From Thermoplasmata archaeon (lineage in GTDB: Archaea > Thermoplasmatota > Thermoplasmata > Thermoplasmatales > Thermoplasmataceae): a DNA stretch of 5,972 nucleotides. Positions within the stretch are counted from its first letter, which is position 1. Each line of letters starts with the position of its first letter. The notes below the pieces were generated by a model. It made no database searches and had not been told where the DNA came from. It saw only the letters and a program-made list of their open reading frames with translations. A program made the position numbers and the translations under genes. Of the stretch, positions 1 through 5,957 are shown in pieces. The stretch covers positions 1 through 5,972 of the forward strand of contig JAKAYK010000063.1 of assembly GCA_021826765.1 (NCBI GenBank), written 5' to 3'.

Positions 1-76
1 CCTTTTCTATTCTGGATTTTATCTCGTCTTCCTTTTCCTTGATCAATTTTATCTGATCTATGCCTTTTACATTCAT
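1..76 (-). CDS. Probable A-type ATP synthase subunit H, N-terminal 25 residues only (partial)
   Basis: The gene runs off the left edge. Its first 25 codons encode a charged, helix-forming segment with pieces such as IDQIKLIKEKEDEIKSR: lysine/glutamate-rich, with spaced isoleucines and no proline after the start. This is the look of the H (also called G-like) peripheral-stalk subunit, which pairs with subunit E in a coiled coil linking the A3B3 head to membrane subunit I. The ATG at 76-74 is well supported: a perfect GGTGA lies at 85-81, four bases upstream, and the ATG overlaps the preceding ORF's stop as ATGA (76-73). Position in the ATPase operon supports the identification. In many Euryarchaeota H is instead the first gene of the cluster. 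Only the start is visible, so another coiled-coil protein, or the N-terminus of subunit I, cannot be excluded. Confidence 0.62.
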   Translation of the reverse strand, partial: MNVKGIDQIKLIKEKEDEIKSRIEK

Positions 77-174
77 AATCTCACCAAAAGAACAATTGCA
101 AGTATGATGATGAAGATCCGCAGAGGAAACATGTACCTTCTTATGAAGTACAGTATCTTCTGCTCCCTGTTCAT
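73..174 (-). CDS. Small single-helix membrane protein, 33 residues, between subunits D and H
   Basis: A short ORF starts at ATG 174-172 and stops with TGA 75-73. The N-terminal half is basic and polar (MNREQKILYFIRRYMFPLR) and is followed by one strongly hydrophobic segment at about residues 19-31 (IFIIILAIVLLV), ending RL. It looks like a single-pass membrane peptide with its arginines on the cytoplasmic side. It starts 4 bases after the TGA of subunit D, and its own stop overlaps the ATG of the next gene (ATGA), so it fills the D-H interval exactly. No convincing GGTGA precedes it; only GATGAG touches the start, so it may be translated by coupling to D. I do not recognise the family. Methanosarcina aha clusters carry a small gene, ahaG, after ahaD, which makes this a positional analogue; homology is not shown. 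A chance ORF between two real genes is possible but less likely given the perfect fit. Confidence 0.6.
   Translation of the reverse strand: MNREQKILYFIRRYMFPLRIFIIILAIVLLVRL
81..85 (-). promoter_or_regulatory. Ribosome binding site GGTGA for the H-like gene
   Basis: On the minus strand GGTGA (85-81) is followed by GATT and then ATG (76-74). It matches the archaeal 16S 3' end (anti-GGAGGTGAT). It lies inside the last codons of the small membrane ORF, decides the start of the H-like gene, and gives the reference spacing (GTGA plus 4 bases plus start codon) also seen before subunits A and D. Confidence 0.8.
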
Positions 175-178
175 CTCA

Positions 179-850
179 TCAAGCCTGTATACTTTCCCCC
201 CTTTCCATGCTATTTCCTTCATCCTCCTGTGCGGTTATTTTTTTCTTCACCATCTTGAGTGTTGTGAATGTGTCCCTTTCAATCTCGTCAAGCCTCATCC
301 GTATGTATTTTGCCTGTTCCTGCAGCCTCGGTATCATTACGAACTCAATGGCGTTTGATCTTCTTTTTGTCTTGTCTATTTCATGAAGGAGCTTCCTCAT
401 GGCCTTCTCCTTCTCCACCACATTTATCAGGCTCCTGAACAGTTTTTCGTATGCATTTATTGAGTCGTTCACAGATGCGGGTACTGCTATGGCCCTGAGC
501 CTCTCGCTGAGAACTGCAGTTTCCATTGATATGCCTATCTCAGGTATCTTGACACCCATGACATTCTTTGCATTTATGAATACCTCAGATTCACCTGACA
601 TGAATCCTATTCTCTCTATGGTAAGCCTCCCCTCTGATATCTCTGCCCTTGTTATGGACTCCATTGCCATTCCCACATCATTCCTCAGGGCTTCCCTCAT
701 GCTCCTGAGTTCCTTTGCCATCCCGAGGAATTCCATTATGAGGGCAGATCTCTTCATCTTGAGAAGATCATATCCTCTTCTGGCAAGCTTTATCCTCTTT
801 CTTATCTGGATGAGTTCGATCCTTGTGGGCTTGACATTGACAGATGCCAG
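179..850 (-). CDS. atpD: A-type ATP synthase subunit D (central shaft), likely non-ATG start
   Basis: Subunit D is the long antiparallel coiled coil that rotates inside the A3B3 head and transmits torque to F, C and the membrane ring. From the start chosen here the protein has 223 residues. Family landmarks are KPTR at 7-10, the basic helix with RRGYDLLKMKRSALI at about 24-38, and the C-terminal helix with RRSNAIEFVMIPRL at about 163-176 followed by LDEIERDTFTTLK. Start choice: the first in-frame ATG is at 757-755, but it lies inside the conserved N-terminal helix. The 31 codons before it read as a normal D N-terminus and contain no ATG, GTG or TTG; the frame is closed by a TAG further upstream. 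CTG at 850-848 is preferred because GGAAGTGA (862-855) lies 4 bases upstream; ATT at 853-851 is the weaker alternative. It follows subunit B by 4 bases, and B's TGA stop is part of the binding site. Identity is certain; the start is inferred. Confidence 0.9.
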   Translation of the reverse strand: MASVNVKPTRIELIQIRKRIKLARRGYDLLKMKRSALIMEFLGMAKELRSMREALRNDVGMAMESITRAEISEGRLTIERIGFMSGESEVFINAKNVMGVKIPEIGISMETAVLSERLRAIAVPASVNDSINAYEKLFRSLINVVEKEKAMRKLLHEIDKTKRRSNAIEFVMIPRLQEQAKYIRMRLDEIERDTFTTLKMVKKKITAQEDEGNSMERGESIQA

Positions 851-853
851 AAT

Positions 854-862
854 ATCACTTCC
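854..862 (-). promoter_or_regulatory. Ribosome binding site GGAAGTGAT for subunit D, containing the stop of subunit B
   Basis: The minus strand reads GGAAGTGAT (862-854), which differs at one position from GGAGGTGAT, the full complement of the archaeal 16S 3' end. The TGA within it (857-855) is the stop codon of subunit B. Measured from GTGA, the CTG at 850-848 is 4 bases away, as are the ATGs of subunit A and the H-like gene. The site therefore decides the unusual start of D. Confidence 0.7.
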
Positions 863-2231
863 ATTTTCCGTATTTTTCTATGAAATCTCTTTTAAGCCTC
901 TTCATTTCTGCCTCAGGAATCTCTGAAAGAAGATCATAGCTCAGTGAGAGGGTATCCTCTATGGTCCTGCTCTCATAGAGGCCCTGATTCACATATCTCT
1001 TCTCAAAGTGTTCTGCAAAGGACAGGTAGCTCCTGTCACTGGCGCTCAGGGATTCCTCTCCCACAATGGCGCTCAATGATCTGAGGTCCTTTCCACCTGC
1101 ATAGGCTGAATACAATTGATCAGCAACACCCCTGTGATCCTCCCTTGTCCTTCCCTTTCCAATTCCCTGATTCATCAGCCTTGAGAGTGATGGGAGGACA
1201 TCCACAGGAGGATATACTCCCTTTCTCTGGAGATCCCTGCTCATGACTATCTGGCCTTCAGTGATATATCCGGTGAGATCTGGTATGGGGTTTGTAATAT
1301 CATCTCCGGGCATGGTGAGTATGGGAATCTGTGTTATGGAACCATTCTTCCCCCTTATCTTCCCTGCCCTCTCATATATGGTGCTCAGGTCAGTGTACAT
1401 GTAACCTGGAAATCCCCTTCTTCCCGGAACCTCTTCTCTTGCAGAGGATATTTCCCTGAGGGATTCGCAGTAATTTGTCATATCCGTGAGTATGACCAGC
1501 ACATGGTATTCTTTCTCATATGCAAGATATTCAGCTGCAGTGAGTGCGACCCTTGGAAGTATGATTCTCTCCATGGACGGGTCTGAGGAAAGGTTCATGA
1601 ATATGGCTGCCCTGTTGAGTGAACCCGTCTTCCTGAATTCGTTCATGAAGAAGTTAGCCTCCTCGCTTGTAATACCCATGGCCCCAAATATAACTGCAAA
1701 ACTGTCATCAGTCTTGAGCGTTCTTGCCTGCCTGGCAATCTGTGCCGCAAGCATGTTGTGTGGAAGTCCTGAAGCAGAGAATATGGGCAGTTTCTGGCCC
1801 CTGACCAGTGTGTTCATTCCATCGATAGTGGATATGCCCGTTTCGATGAATTCTGAAGGTTCTTCCCTTGAATATGGATTGATTGCATCTCCAACAATCT
1901 CCCTTTTCTCCCCGGCACCAAGGTTCGGGCCTCCGTCTATGGGCTCGCCCAGGCCGTTGAAGACTCTTCCAAGCATCTGGTCTGATGTCTTTATCCTTGC
2001 AGTCTCTCCCCTGAATCTTACCGTGGTTGTTGAGTTGTCAAGTCCAGCTGTGGGCCCGAATACCTGCACAATTGCAAGTCCGTTTCTTGTATCAAGGACC
2101 TGTCCTGCCTTAATTTCCCCATTGGCCATTTCAATCGTGACCATTTCATTGTATCCTGCATCCCTGACGCCTTCAACAAAAAGAAGGGGGCCGCTTATCT
2201 GGCTTATGCTCTTATAACCTATCGTGACCAT
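855..2231 (-). CDS. atpB: A-type ATP synthase subunit B (non-catalytic regulatory subunit)
   Basis: Subunit B alternates with A in the A3B3 hexamer and contributes the non-catalytic nucleotide interface. The 458 residues are full length for the family. The N-terminal beta-barrel starts at about 8 (SISQISGPLLFVEGV); the interdomain motif GRVFNGLGEPIDGGP is at about 88-102. In place of a P-loop there is SASGLPHN at about 152-159, with no GKT, which is normal for B subunits and separates it from A. ILTDMTNYCESLREIS lies at about 247-262, and PSLSRLMNQGIGKGRTREDH at about 347-366 includes the conserved arginine region facing the A active site. The C-terminal helical domain runs from about 370 to the end. 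The ATG at 2231-2229 is 6 bases after subunit A's stop, with GGGGTGA at 2244-2238 as binding site. No truncation or frameshift is seen. Confidence 0.98.
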   Translation of the reverse strand: MVTIGYKSISQISGPLLFVEGVRDAGYNEMVTIEMANGEIKAGQVLDTRNGLAIVQVFGPTAGLDNSTTTVRFRGETARIKTSDQMLGRVFNGLGEPIDGGPNLGAGEKREIVGDAINPYSREEPSEFIETGISTIDGMNTLVRGQKLPIFSASGLPHNMLAAQIARQARTLKTDDSFAVIFGAMGITSEEANFFMNEFRKTGSLNRAAIFMNLSSDPSMERIILPRVALTAAEYLAYEKEYHVLVILTDMTNYCESLREISSAREEVPGRRGFPGYMYTDLSTIYERAGKIRGKNGSITQIPILTMPGDDITNPIPDLTGYITEGQIVMSRDLQRKGVYPPVDVLPSLSRLMNQGIGKGRTREDHRGVADQLYSAYAGGKDLRSLSAIVGEESLSASDRSYLSFAEHFEKRYVNQGLYESRTIEDTLSLSYDLLSEIPEAEMKRLKRDFIEKYGKWK

Positions 2232-2237
2232 TTCATT

Positions 2238-2244
2238 TCACCCC
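2238..2244 (-). promoter_or_regulatory. Ribosome binding site GGGGTGA for subunit B, containing the stop of subunit A
   Basis: GGGGTGA (2244-2238 on the minus strand) ends in the TGA stop of subunit A and lies 6 bases before ATG 2231-2229. An out-of-frame ATG at 2236-2234 lies between them and is too close to the site to be a likely competitor. Confidence 0.75.
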
Positions 2245-3986
2245 TTTATCCTCTCTATATCCTGATCTATGGATGCAATGGCATCCTTGAAGTATTTATC
2301 AAGATCCTTGTCCCTGATCTCCTTTATCCTGGATATTTTCTCCCTGGATGACATTCCCTGGAGTGATTCCATTGTGATGCCTCCGGATACAGCCTTCTCG
2401 ATCTGCTCCGAATAGTGCATTATGAGCCTCATCATGATGTCCTGCTTTCTCAATGAGCAGTACTGATCCACTTCATCGAATGCACTCTGCTGAAGATAAT
2501 CCTCCCTGATGATTCTTGCCACATCAAGCGTGACTTTCTCCCTGTCTGGAAGTGCATCATACCCAACCAGCTGCACAACCTCCTGAAGTTCTGCCTCCTT
2601 CTGCAGTATGGACATCATCCTGGAATACATCTGGGGCCAATCATTTGATGCGTTCTCGCTGAACCATGATGTGAGGTCGTTCTGGTATAATGAATAACTG
2701 TTAAGCCAGTTTATGGACGGGAAGTGCCTTCTTGAAGCAAGGGATGAATCCAGTGCCCAGAAAACTCTTGTAACCCTCAGTGTGTTCTGAGATACAGGTT
2801 CTGATATGTCTCCACCCGGGGGCGAAACAGCACCGACTATGGTTATGGAACCGTTTCTGTCTGGGTTTCCATTTATGATGGCGTTTCCTGATCTCTCATA
2901 AAACTCTGAGAGTCTCCTTCCCAGATACGCAGGATATCCCTCTTCACCGGGCATCTCCTCAAGCCTTCCTGATATTTCCCTCAATGCTTCAGCCCATCTT
3001 GATGTGCTGTCTGCCATCAGGGCAATTCCGTATCCCATGTCCCTGTAATATTCTGCTATTGATATTCCGGTATAGATGCTGGCCTCCCTTGCTGCCACAG
3101 GCATGTTGGAGGTATTTGCTATGAGTATGGTTCTTTCCATCAGGGGTTTTCCGCTCTTTGGATCCTGAAGCTCAGGGAATGTTGCCAGTATTTCGGTCAT
3201 CTCATTTCCCCTCTCTCCACATCCCACATAAACAACTATATCACTGTCAGCCCACTTTGAAAGCTGGTGCTGAACCACAGTCTTGCCTGAACCGAAGGGG
3301 CCCGGGACTGCAACTGTTCCTCCCTTTGCTACTGGAAACAGGGTATCAATCACCCTCTGCCCGGTGATCAGCGGAATGGATGGCGGGAGTTTGGATTTCA
3401 CGCCCCTTATGGTCCTCACGGGCCATTCCTGCCTCATGGTCAGTTCATGTTTTCCTCCCTTGCCTTCTATGTATGCGTAAACATCAGTGATCTTCATCTT
3501 TCCTGAGAGAATTTCAGAAACCTTTCCAGAAACATGATTAGGTGCCATTATCCTGTGCTGTATGAGAGATGTTTCCTGTACAGTGCCAAGAATCTGCCCC
3601 GGCTTTATCTCGTCCCCTTTCTTCACCGTGGGAAAAAACTCCCATTCCTTCGTGAGATCAATGGGATTTGCAGTGTATCCTCTTCTTATGAAATCTCCCG
3701 TCTTTTCCCTTATGAGATCAAGGGGCCTCTGTATTCCATCATATATTGATTTCAGAAGCCCTGGACCTAACTCCACCGACAGTGGCCTTCCCGTGGTCTC
3801 TGCAGACTCACCGGGCCTCATTCCGCTTGTGTCTTCATAAACCTGTATTGTGGCCCTGTTTCCGCTAATCCTGATTATCTCCCCCACAAGGTTGAGCTCT
3901 CCAACTCTGACCACGTCAAACATCTTCTGATTCTTGATGTCCTCTGCTATAACAACGGGCCCAGAAACCCGTACAATTTTACCCAT
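2238..3986 (-). CDS. atpA: A-type ATP synthase catalytic subunit A, intein-free
   Basis: This is the catalytic nucleotide-binding subunit that makes or hydrolyses ATP in the A1 head. The 582 residues match the usual A-subunit length. The N-terminal beta-barrel is at about 1-70. The insertion (non-homologous region) typical of A subunits spans about 115-190 and sets it apart from B and from bacterial beta. The P-loop GPFGSGKT is at 229-236 (Lys235, Thr236). YVGCGERGNEM at 253-263 carries the catalytic Glu258. IALMADSTSRW at 321-331 is the Walker B strand ending in Asp326, followed by GAVSPPGGD at 385-393 and VFWALDSSLASRRHFPSINW at 408-427. The helical C-terminal domain follows. Neither the P-loop nor the YVG/CGERG site is interrupted by an intein. 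The ATG (3986-3984) is 4 bases after F's stop, with a clear AAGGTGA before it. Its stop overlaps the binding site of subunit B. Confidence 0.99.
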   Translation of the reverse strand: MGKIVRVSGPVVIAEDIKNQKMFDVVRVGELNLVGEIIRISGNRATIQVYEDTSGMRPGESAETTGRPLSVELGPGLLKSIYDGIQRPLDLIREKTGDFIRRGYTANPIDLTKEWEFFPTVKKGDEIKPGQILGTVQETSLIQHRIMAPNHVSGKVSEILSGKMKITDVYAYIEGKGGKHELTMRQEWPVRTIRGVKSKLPPSIPLITGQRVIDTLFPVAKGGTVAVPGPFGSGKTVVQHQLSKWADSDIVVYVGCGERGNEMTEILATFPELQDPKSGKPLMERTILIANTSNMPVAAREASIYTGISIAEYYRDMGYGIALMADSTSRWAEALREISGRLEEMPGEEGYPAYLGRRLSEFYERSGNAIINGNPDRNGSITIVGAVSPPGGDISEPVSQNTLRVTRVFWALDSSLASRRHFPSINWLNSYSLYQNDLTSWFSENASNDWPQMYSRMMSILQKEAELQEVVQLVGYDALPDREKVTLDVARIIREDYLQQSAFDEVDQYCSLRKQDIMMRLIMHYSEQIEKAVSGGITMESLQGMSSREKISRIKEIRDKDLDKYFKDAIASIDQDIERIKG

Positions 3987-3990
3987 ATCT

Positions 3991-3997
3991 TCACCTT
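3991..3997 (-). promoter_or_regulatory. Ribosome binding site AAGGTGA for subunit A, containing the stop of subunit F
   Basis: AAGGTGA (3997-3991 on the minus strand) ends in the TGA stop of subunit F and is followed by AGAT and ATG 3986-3984. Its spacing (GTGA plus 4 bases) matches that of the H-like gene and the proposed CTG start of D. Confidence 0.8.
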
Positions 3998-4323
3998 CCT
4001 ATATCTACTCCAAGTATTCTTTTTGCCATGGCAGACAGTGATTCTTCGCTCTCCTCTCCCGGTAATGGTATGAACATTATAAGAGGATTCAGAACTGTCT
4101 CGTAATATGTGAGCAGCCTTCTGTCCATGGCTCGCTTCAATGTATCTGAAACAAAAATGACAGAGTACTTTCCAGACTTCTCCGCCTCTGCCAGTTTCCT
4201 GATGCCATCATCACCTGTGGCCTCAAAGGTATCCATTATACCAATAAGCCTGAAACCAAGTGATATGGATCTTTCTCCTATGACGCATATCTTTCCGGTA
4301 TTTTCACTGCCAGCCTTATTCAT
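3991..4323 (-). CDS. atpF: A-type ATP synthase subunit F (central shaft)
   Basis: Subunit F is the small globular protein bound to subunit D on the rotating shaft. The 110 residues are slightly longer than the family's usual 100 or so. Family motifs are KICVIGERSISLGFRLIGI at 11-29 (the first beta strand and the GFRL signature), KYSVIFVSD at 52-60, IPLPG at 85-89, and RILGVDI near the end. The extra length is a polar lead of ten residues (MNKAGSENTG) before the first strand; no alternative ATG, GTG or TTG occurs between, so ATG 4323-4321 is the only ordinary start. It overlaps the end of subunit C by 8 bases. The nearest purine-rich site, GGGAG (4341-4337), is 13 bases upstream, rather far, so coupling to C translation is likely. 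Confidence 0.95.
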   Translation of the reverse strand: MNKAGSENTGKICVIGERSISLGFRLIGIMDTFEATGDDGIRKLAEAEKSGKYSVIFVSDTLKRAMDRRLLTYYETVLNPLIMFIPLPGEESEESLSAMAKRILGVDIGR

Positions 4324-5377
4324 TGAAAAAAAGCAACTCCCTTATCTTTTCCCTGTCCATTCCGTATGCTTTCCCTGCAAATATTGTTCTCAGGTTGTTT
4401 CTCTCGTTCTCCACCATGATTATGGTGTAGAATATGCTCCCCAGAGAACCAGCCTGCGTGGAGAGCCTGTTGAGATTTCCCTTTAGGCTTGCCCTCTTGA
4501 GCCTTATCTCCACATCCCCTGCAGTCAGTGAACTTATGTCTTCCCCATATTCTGCATGCATATAGTCCATGATGTTCTTCTTCACAGTCTGTAAATCAGA
4601 ATCATCATACATCTGCCTGAGTTTTTCCAGAGTTAAGTTTCCAAGAGGTATGATTCCATCTGTTATGGATGAGAAATCAAGGGAAAGTTCTCTTGCTTTT
4701 ATTATAGTCATCATGTTCCTGATATCTATCTGTTCCCTTATGTAGAACCTAAGGGGTTCCTCATCTCCTCTGAAGAATTTCAGCGATCTGATGAGATTTT
4801 CATAATATGCGATATCGAGAGAATAAATGAGAATGGAAATGTCATTCTCCTTCCTGTATTCTTCAATATATTTCATCATGTATGTGCCATAACCAAGCTT
4901 GAGGAGATACTTGATTATTCCATCCATGCTGGTCTCATTCATCATGAGCTTGTAATCTTCCCTGCTGAGAACACTCCCTCTTATGCCAACCGGAAACCTG
5001 TTTGAATCAACGATGAACAGGTTCTCCTCATTCAATGGCTTATTGAGGAATTTTGATGTGATGATGCTCTTTATGCTGTCCATATCCCACTTTGACGTGT
5101 ATGCTGCTATGGCATCCTTCCCGTTTGCAGGTGGTGCCTTTGAAATCTCCCCTATGAGTGTTACCATCCTCCTTGTGGCCGATACCTCAAGTAGTTCATA
5201 ACCAGAAAAAAAAGGTTTCAGAACCCTGACTTCCTCTATATATTGTGTGCCATCCAAAAGGCCGAGCATATCTTCCGGAGATGAGACCTCCAGAAGGCTT
5301 TCAATTATCTTCCTTGGCAGAAGGTCTGTCCTCATTACAAGAGCTTTAGCAGCAGAGCCCGCATAACTTGCATCCAT
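4316..5377 (-). CDS. atpC: A-type ATP synthase subunit C (V-ATPase d-like adaptor)
   Basis: Subunit C is the funnel-shaped helical protein that couples the D/F shaft to the rotating membrane ring of K subunits. The 353 residues are typical of the archaeal C / eukaryotic V-ATPase d family. Recognisable pieces are the N-terminal YAGSAAKALVMRTDLLP, WDMDSIKSIITSKF at 97-110, IDIRNMMTIIKAR at 217-229, and the C-terminal signature ENERNNLRTIFAGK at 323-336 followed by MDREKIRELL. The rest is mostly helical with no membrane segment. The ATG at 5377-5375 is 2 bases after the stop of subunit E and 7 bases after GAGGGTG. The last codons contain a run of seven T (coding strand), and the end overlaps the start of F by 8 bases. 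Confidence 0.96.
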   Translation of the reverse strand: MDASYAGSAAKALVMRTDLLPRKIIESLLEVSSPEDMLGLLDGTQYIEEVRVLKPFFSGYELLEVSATRRMVTLIGEISKAPPANGKDAIAAYTSKWDMDSIKSIITSKFLNKPLNEENLFIVDSNRFPVGIRGSVLSREDYKLMMNETSMDGIIKYLLKLGYGTYMMKYIEEYRKENDISILIYSLDIAYYENLIRSLKFFRGDEEPLRFYIREQIDIRNMMTIIKARELSLDFSSITDGIIPLGNLTLEKLRQMYDDSDLQTVKKNIMDYMHAEYGEDISSLTAGDVEIRLKRASLKGNLNRLSTQAGSLGSIFYTIIMVENERNNLRTIFAGKAYGMDREKIRELLFFNE

Positions 5378-5379
5378 GC

Positions 5380-5946
5380 TCAGGCACCCTCTCTACCCAT
5401 GAGCATTTCTTCAAAATCTTCCTTTCTTTCGTTTAATATTCCACGTGTGGTCATGTCAAGGGTAAGCTTGCCATCCTTTGATATTGCCCTGATTCCACCA
5501 AGAATATTTTTATCAGGGGTGAATGTGAAACCTTTCCCTGAGGATGCTATCAATTCTCTGTCATCCTCGGAACCATACACAGTGCAATTGTTCCCAAGAA
5601 TGGAAACTGCATATTTTACTGATTTTTCTATTATTTCCCTGTACATGGGATTTTTTCTCAGATCCTTCAACTGTGTTTCAACGATTTCCCAGGCGCTGCG
5701 GATAATGGCAGACTGTTTCTCCATGGTTATGGTCCTGTAAACCATCAGGGACTCGTCCTTTCCTGTTTTATCCATACTGTCCATGGTCTCTCTCAGTCTT
5801 CTTTCCCATTTTTCCTGGATCTGATGCAAAGCGTCATTCATTTCCTTATTTATGGAATCTACTGCATTCTGGCAGTTCTTCCTAATGGCTGAAATCTGCT
5901 CTTCTGCTTTTTTTTCCATGTTTGAAACAATATCATCAGTAGGCAT
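5380..5946 (-). CDS. atpE: A-type ATP synthase subunit E (peripheral stalk)
   Basis: Subunit E forms the peripheral stalk with H, holding the A3B3 head against the membrane subunit I. The 188 residues are typical length. Residues 1 to about 95 are a charged, proline-free helix suited to a coiled coil (for example MEKKAEEQISAIRKN). The C-terminal head is at about 100-188, with VKYAVSILG near 110 and the family's GG-turn hairpin GGIRAISKDGKLTLD at 150-164, followed by TTRGILNERKEDFEEML. The frame is open to the right edge, but ATG 5946-5944 fits the family start and has GTGA (5957-5954) 7 bases upstream. It is the first gene of the visible cluster; whether it is first in the operon cannot be told. 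No disruption is seen. Confidence 0.95.
   Translation of the reverse strand: MPTDDIVSNMEKKAEEQISAIRKNCQNAVDSINKEMNDALHQIQEKWERRLRETMDSMDKTGKDESLMVYRTITMEKQSAIIRSAWEIVETQLKDLRKNPMYREIIEKSVKYAVSILGNNCTVYGSEDDRELIASSGKGFTFTPDKNILGGIRAISKDGKLTLDMTTRGILNERKEDFEEMLMGREGA
5385..5391 (-). promoter_or_regulatory. Ribosome binding site GAGGGTG for subunit C
   Basis: GAGGGTG (5391-5385 on the minus strand) lies in the last codons of subunit E, 7 bases before ATG 5377-5375. Here the upstream TGA (5382-5380) lies between the site and the start, unlike the F/A, A/B and B/D junctions. Confidence 0.65.
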
Positions 5947-5953
5947 TACGATC

Positions 5954-5957
5954 TCAC
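5954..5957 (-). promoter_or_regulatory. Possible ribosome binding site GTGA for subunit E
   Basis: GTGA (5957-5954 on the minus strand, followed by GATC) lies 7 bases before ATG 5946-5944. The TGA it contains would end an upstream frame reading LKGVL, the same stop-in-site layout as at F/A, A/B and B/D. This could be the last codons of a preceding gene, but only about 15 bases of it are visible, so no gene is called. No TATA-like box is visible in the 26 bases upstream of E. Confidence 0.4.

Noticed and set aside
152..159. Loss of the P-loop in subunit B as a sign of a broken gene (residues 152-159 of B, SASGLPHN)
   Set aside because: A-type B subunits are non-catalytic and normally lack a GKT P-loop; this is the family state. 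The coordinates given here are protein residues; the codons fall at about 1755-1778.
104..358. Plus-strand open frame with a hydrophobic, signal-like N-terminus at the left end
   Set aside because: It is antisense to the C-terminal helix of D and to the small membrane ORF. It has no plausible binding site, and the minus-strand reading explains the region better.
179..757. Subunit D starting at the first ATG (192 residues)
   Set aside because: The 31 codons upstream encode the conserved KPTR segment and first helix in the same frame, so this start would give a truncated shaft subunit.
399..926. Plus-strand open frame of 175 codons over subunit D and the end of B
   Set aside because: It is antisense to the conserved D helices and the B/D junction. 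Its hydrophobic runs are the complement of charged coiled-coil codons.
1486..2217. Long plus-strand open frame of 243 codons inside subunit B
   Set aside because: It lies wholly antisense to a motif-complete B subunit, is rich in Ser/Pro/Met/Leu as expected from a reverse-frame shadow, and has no family signature.
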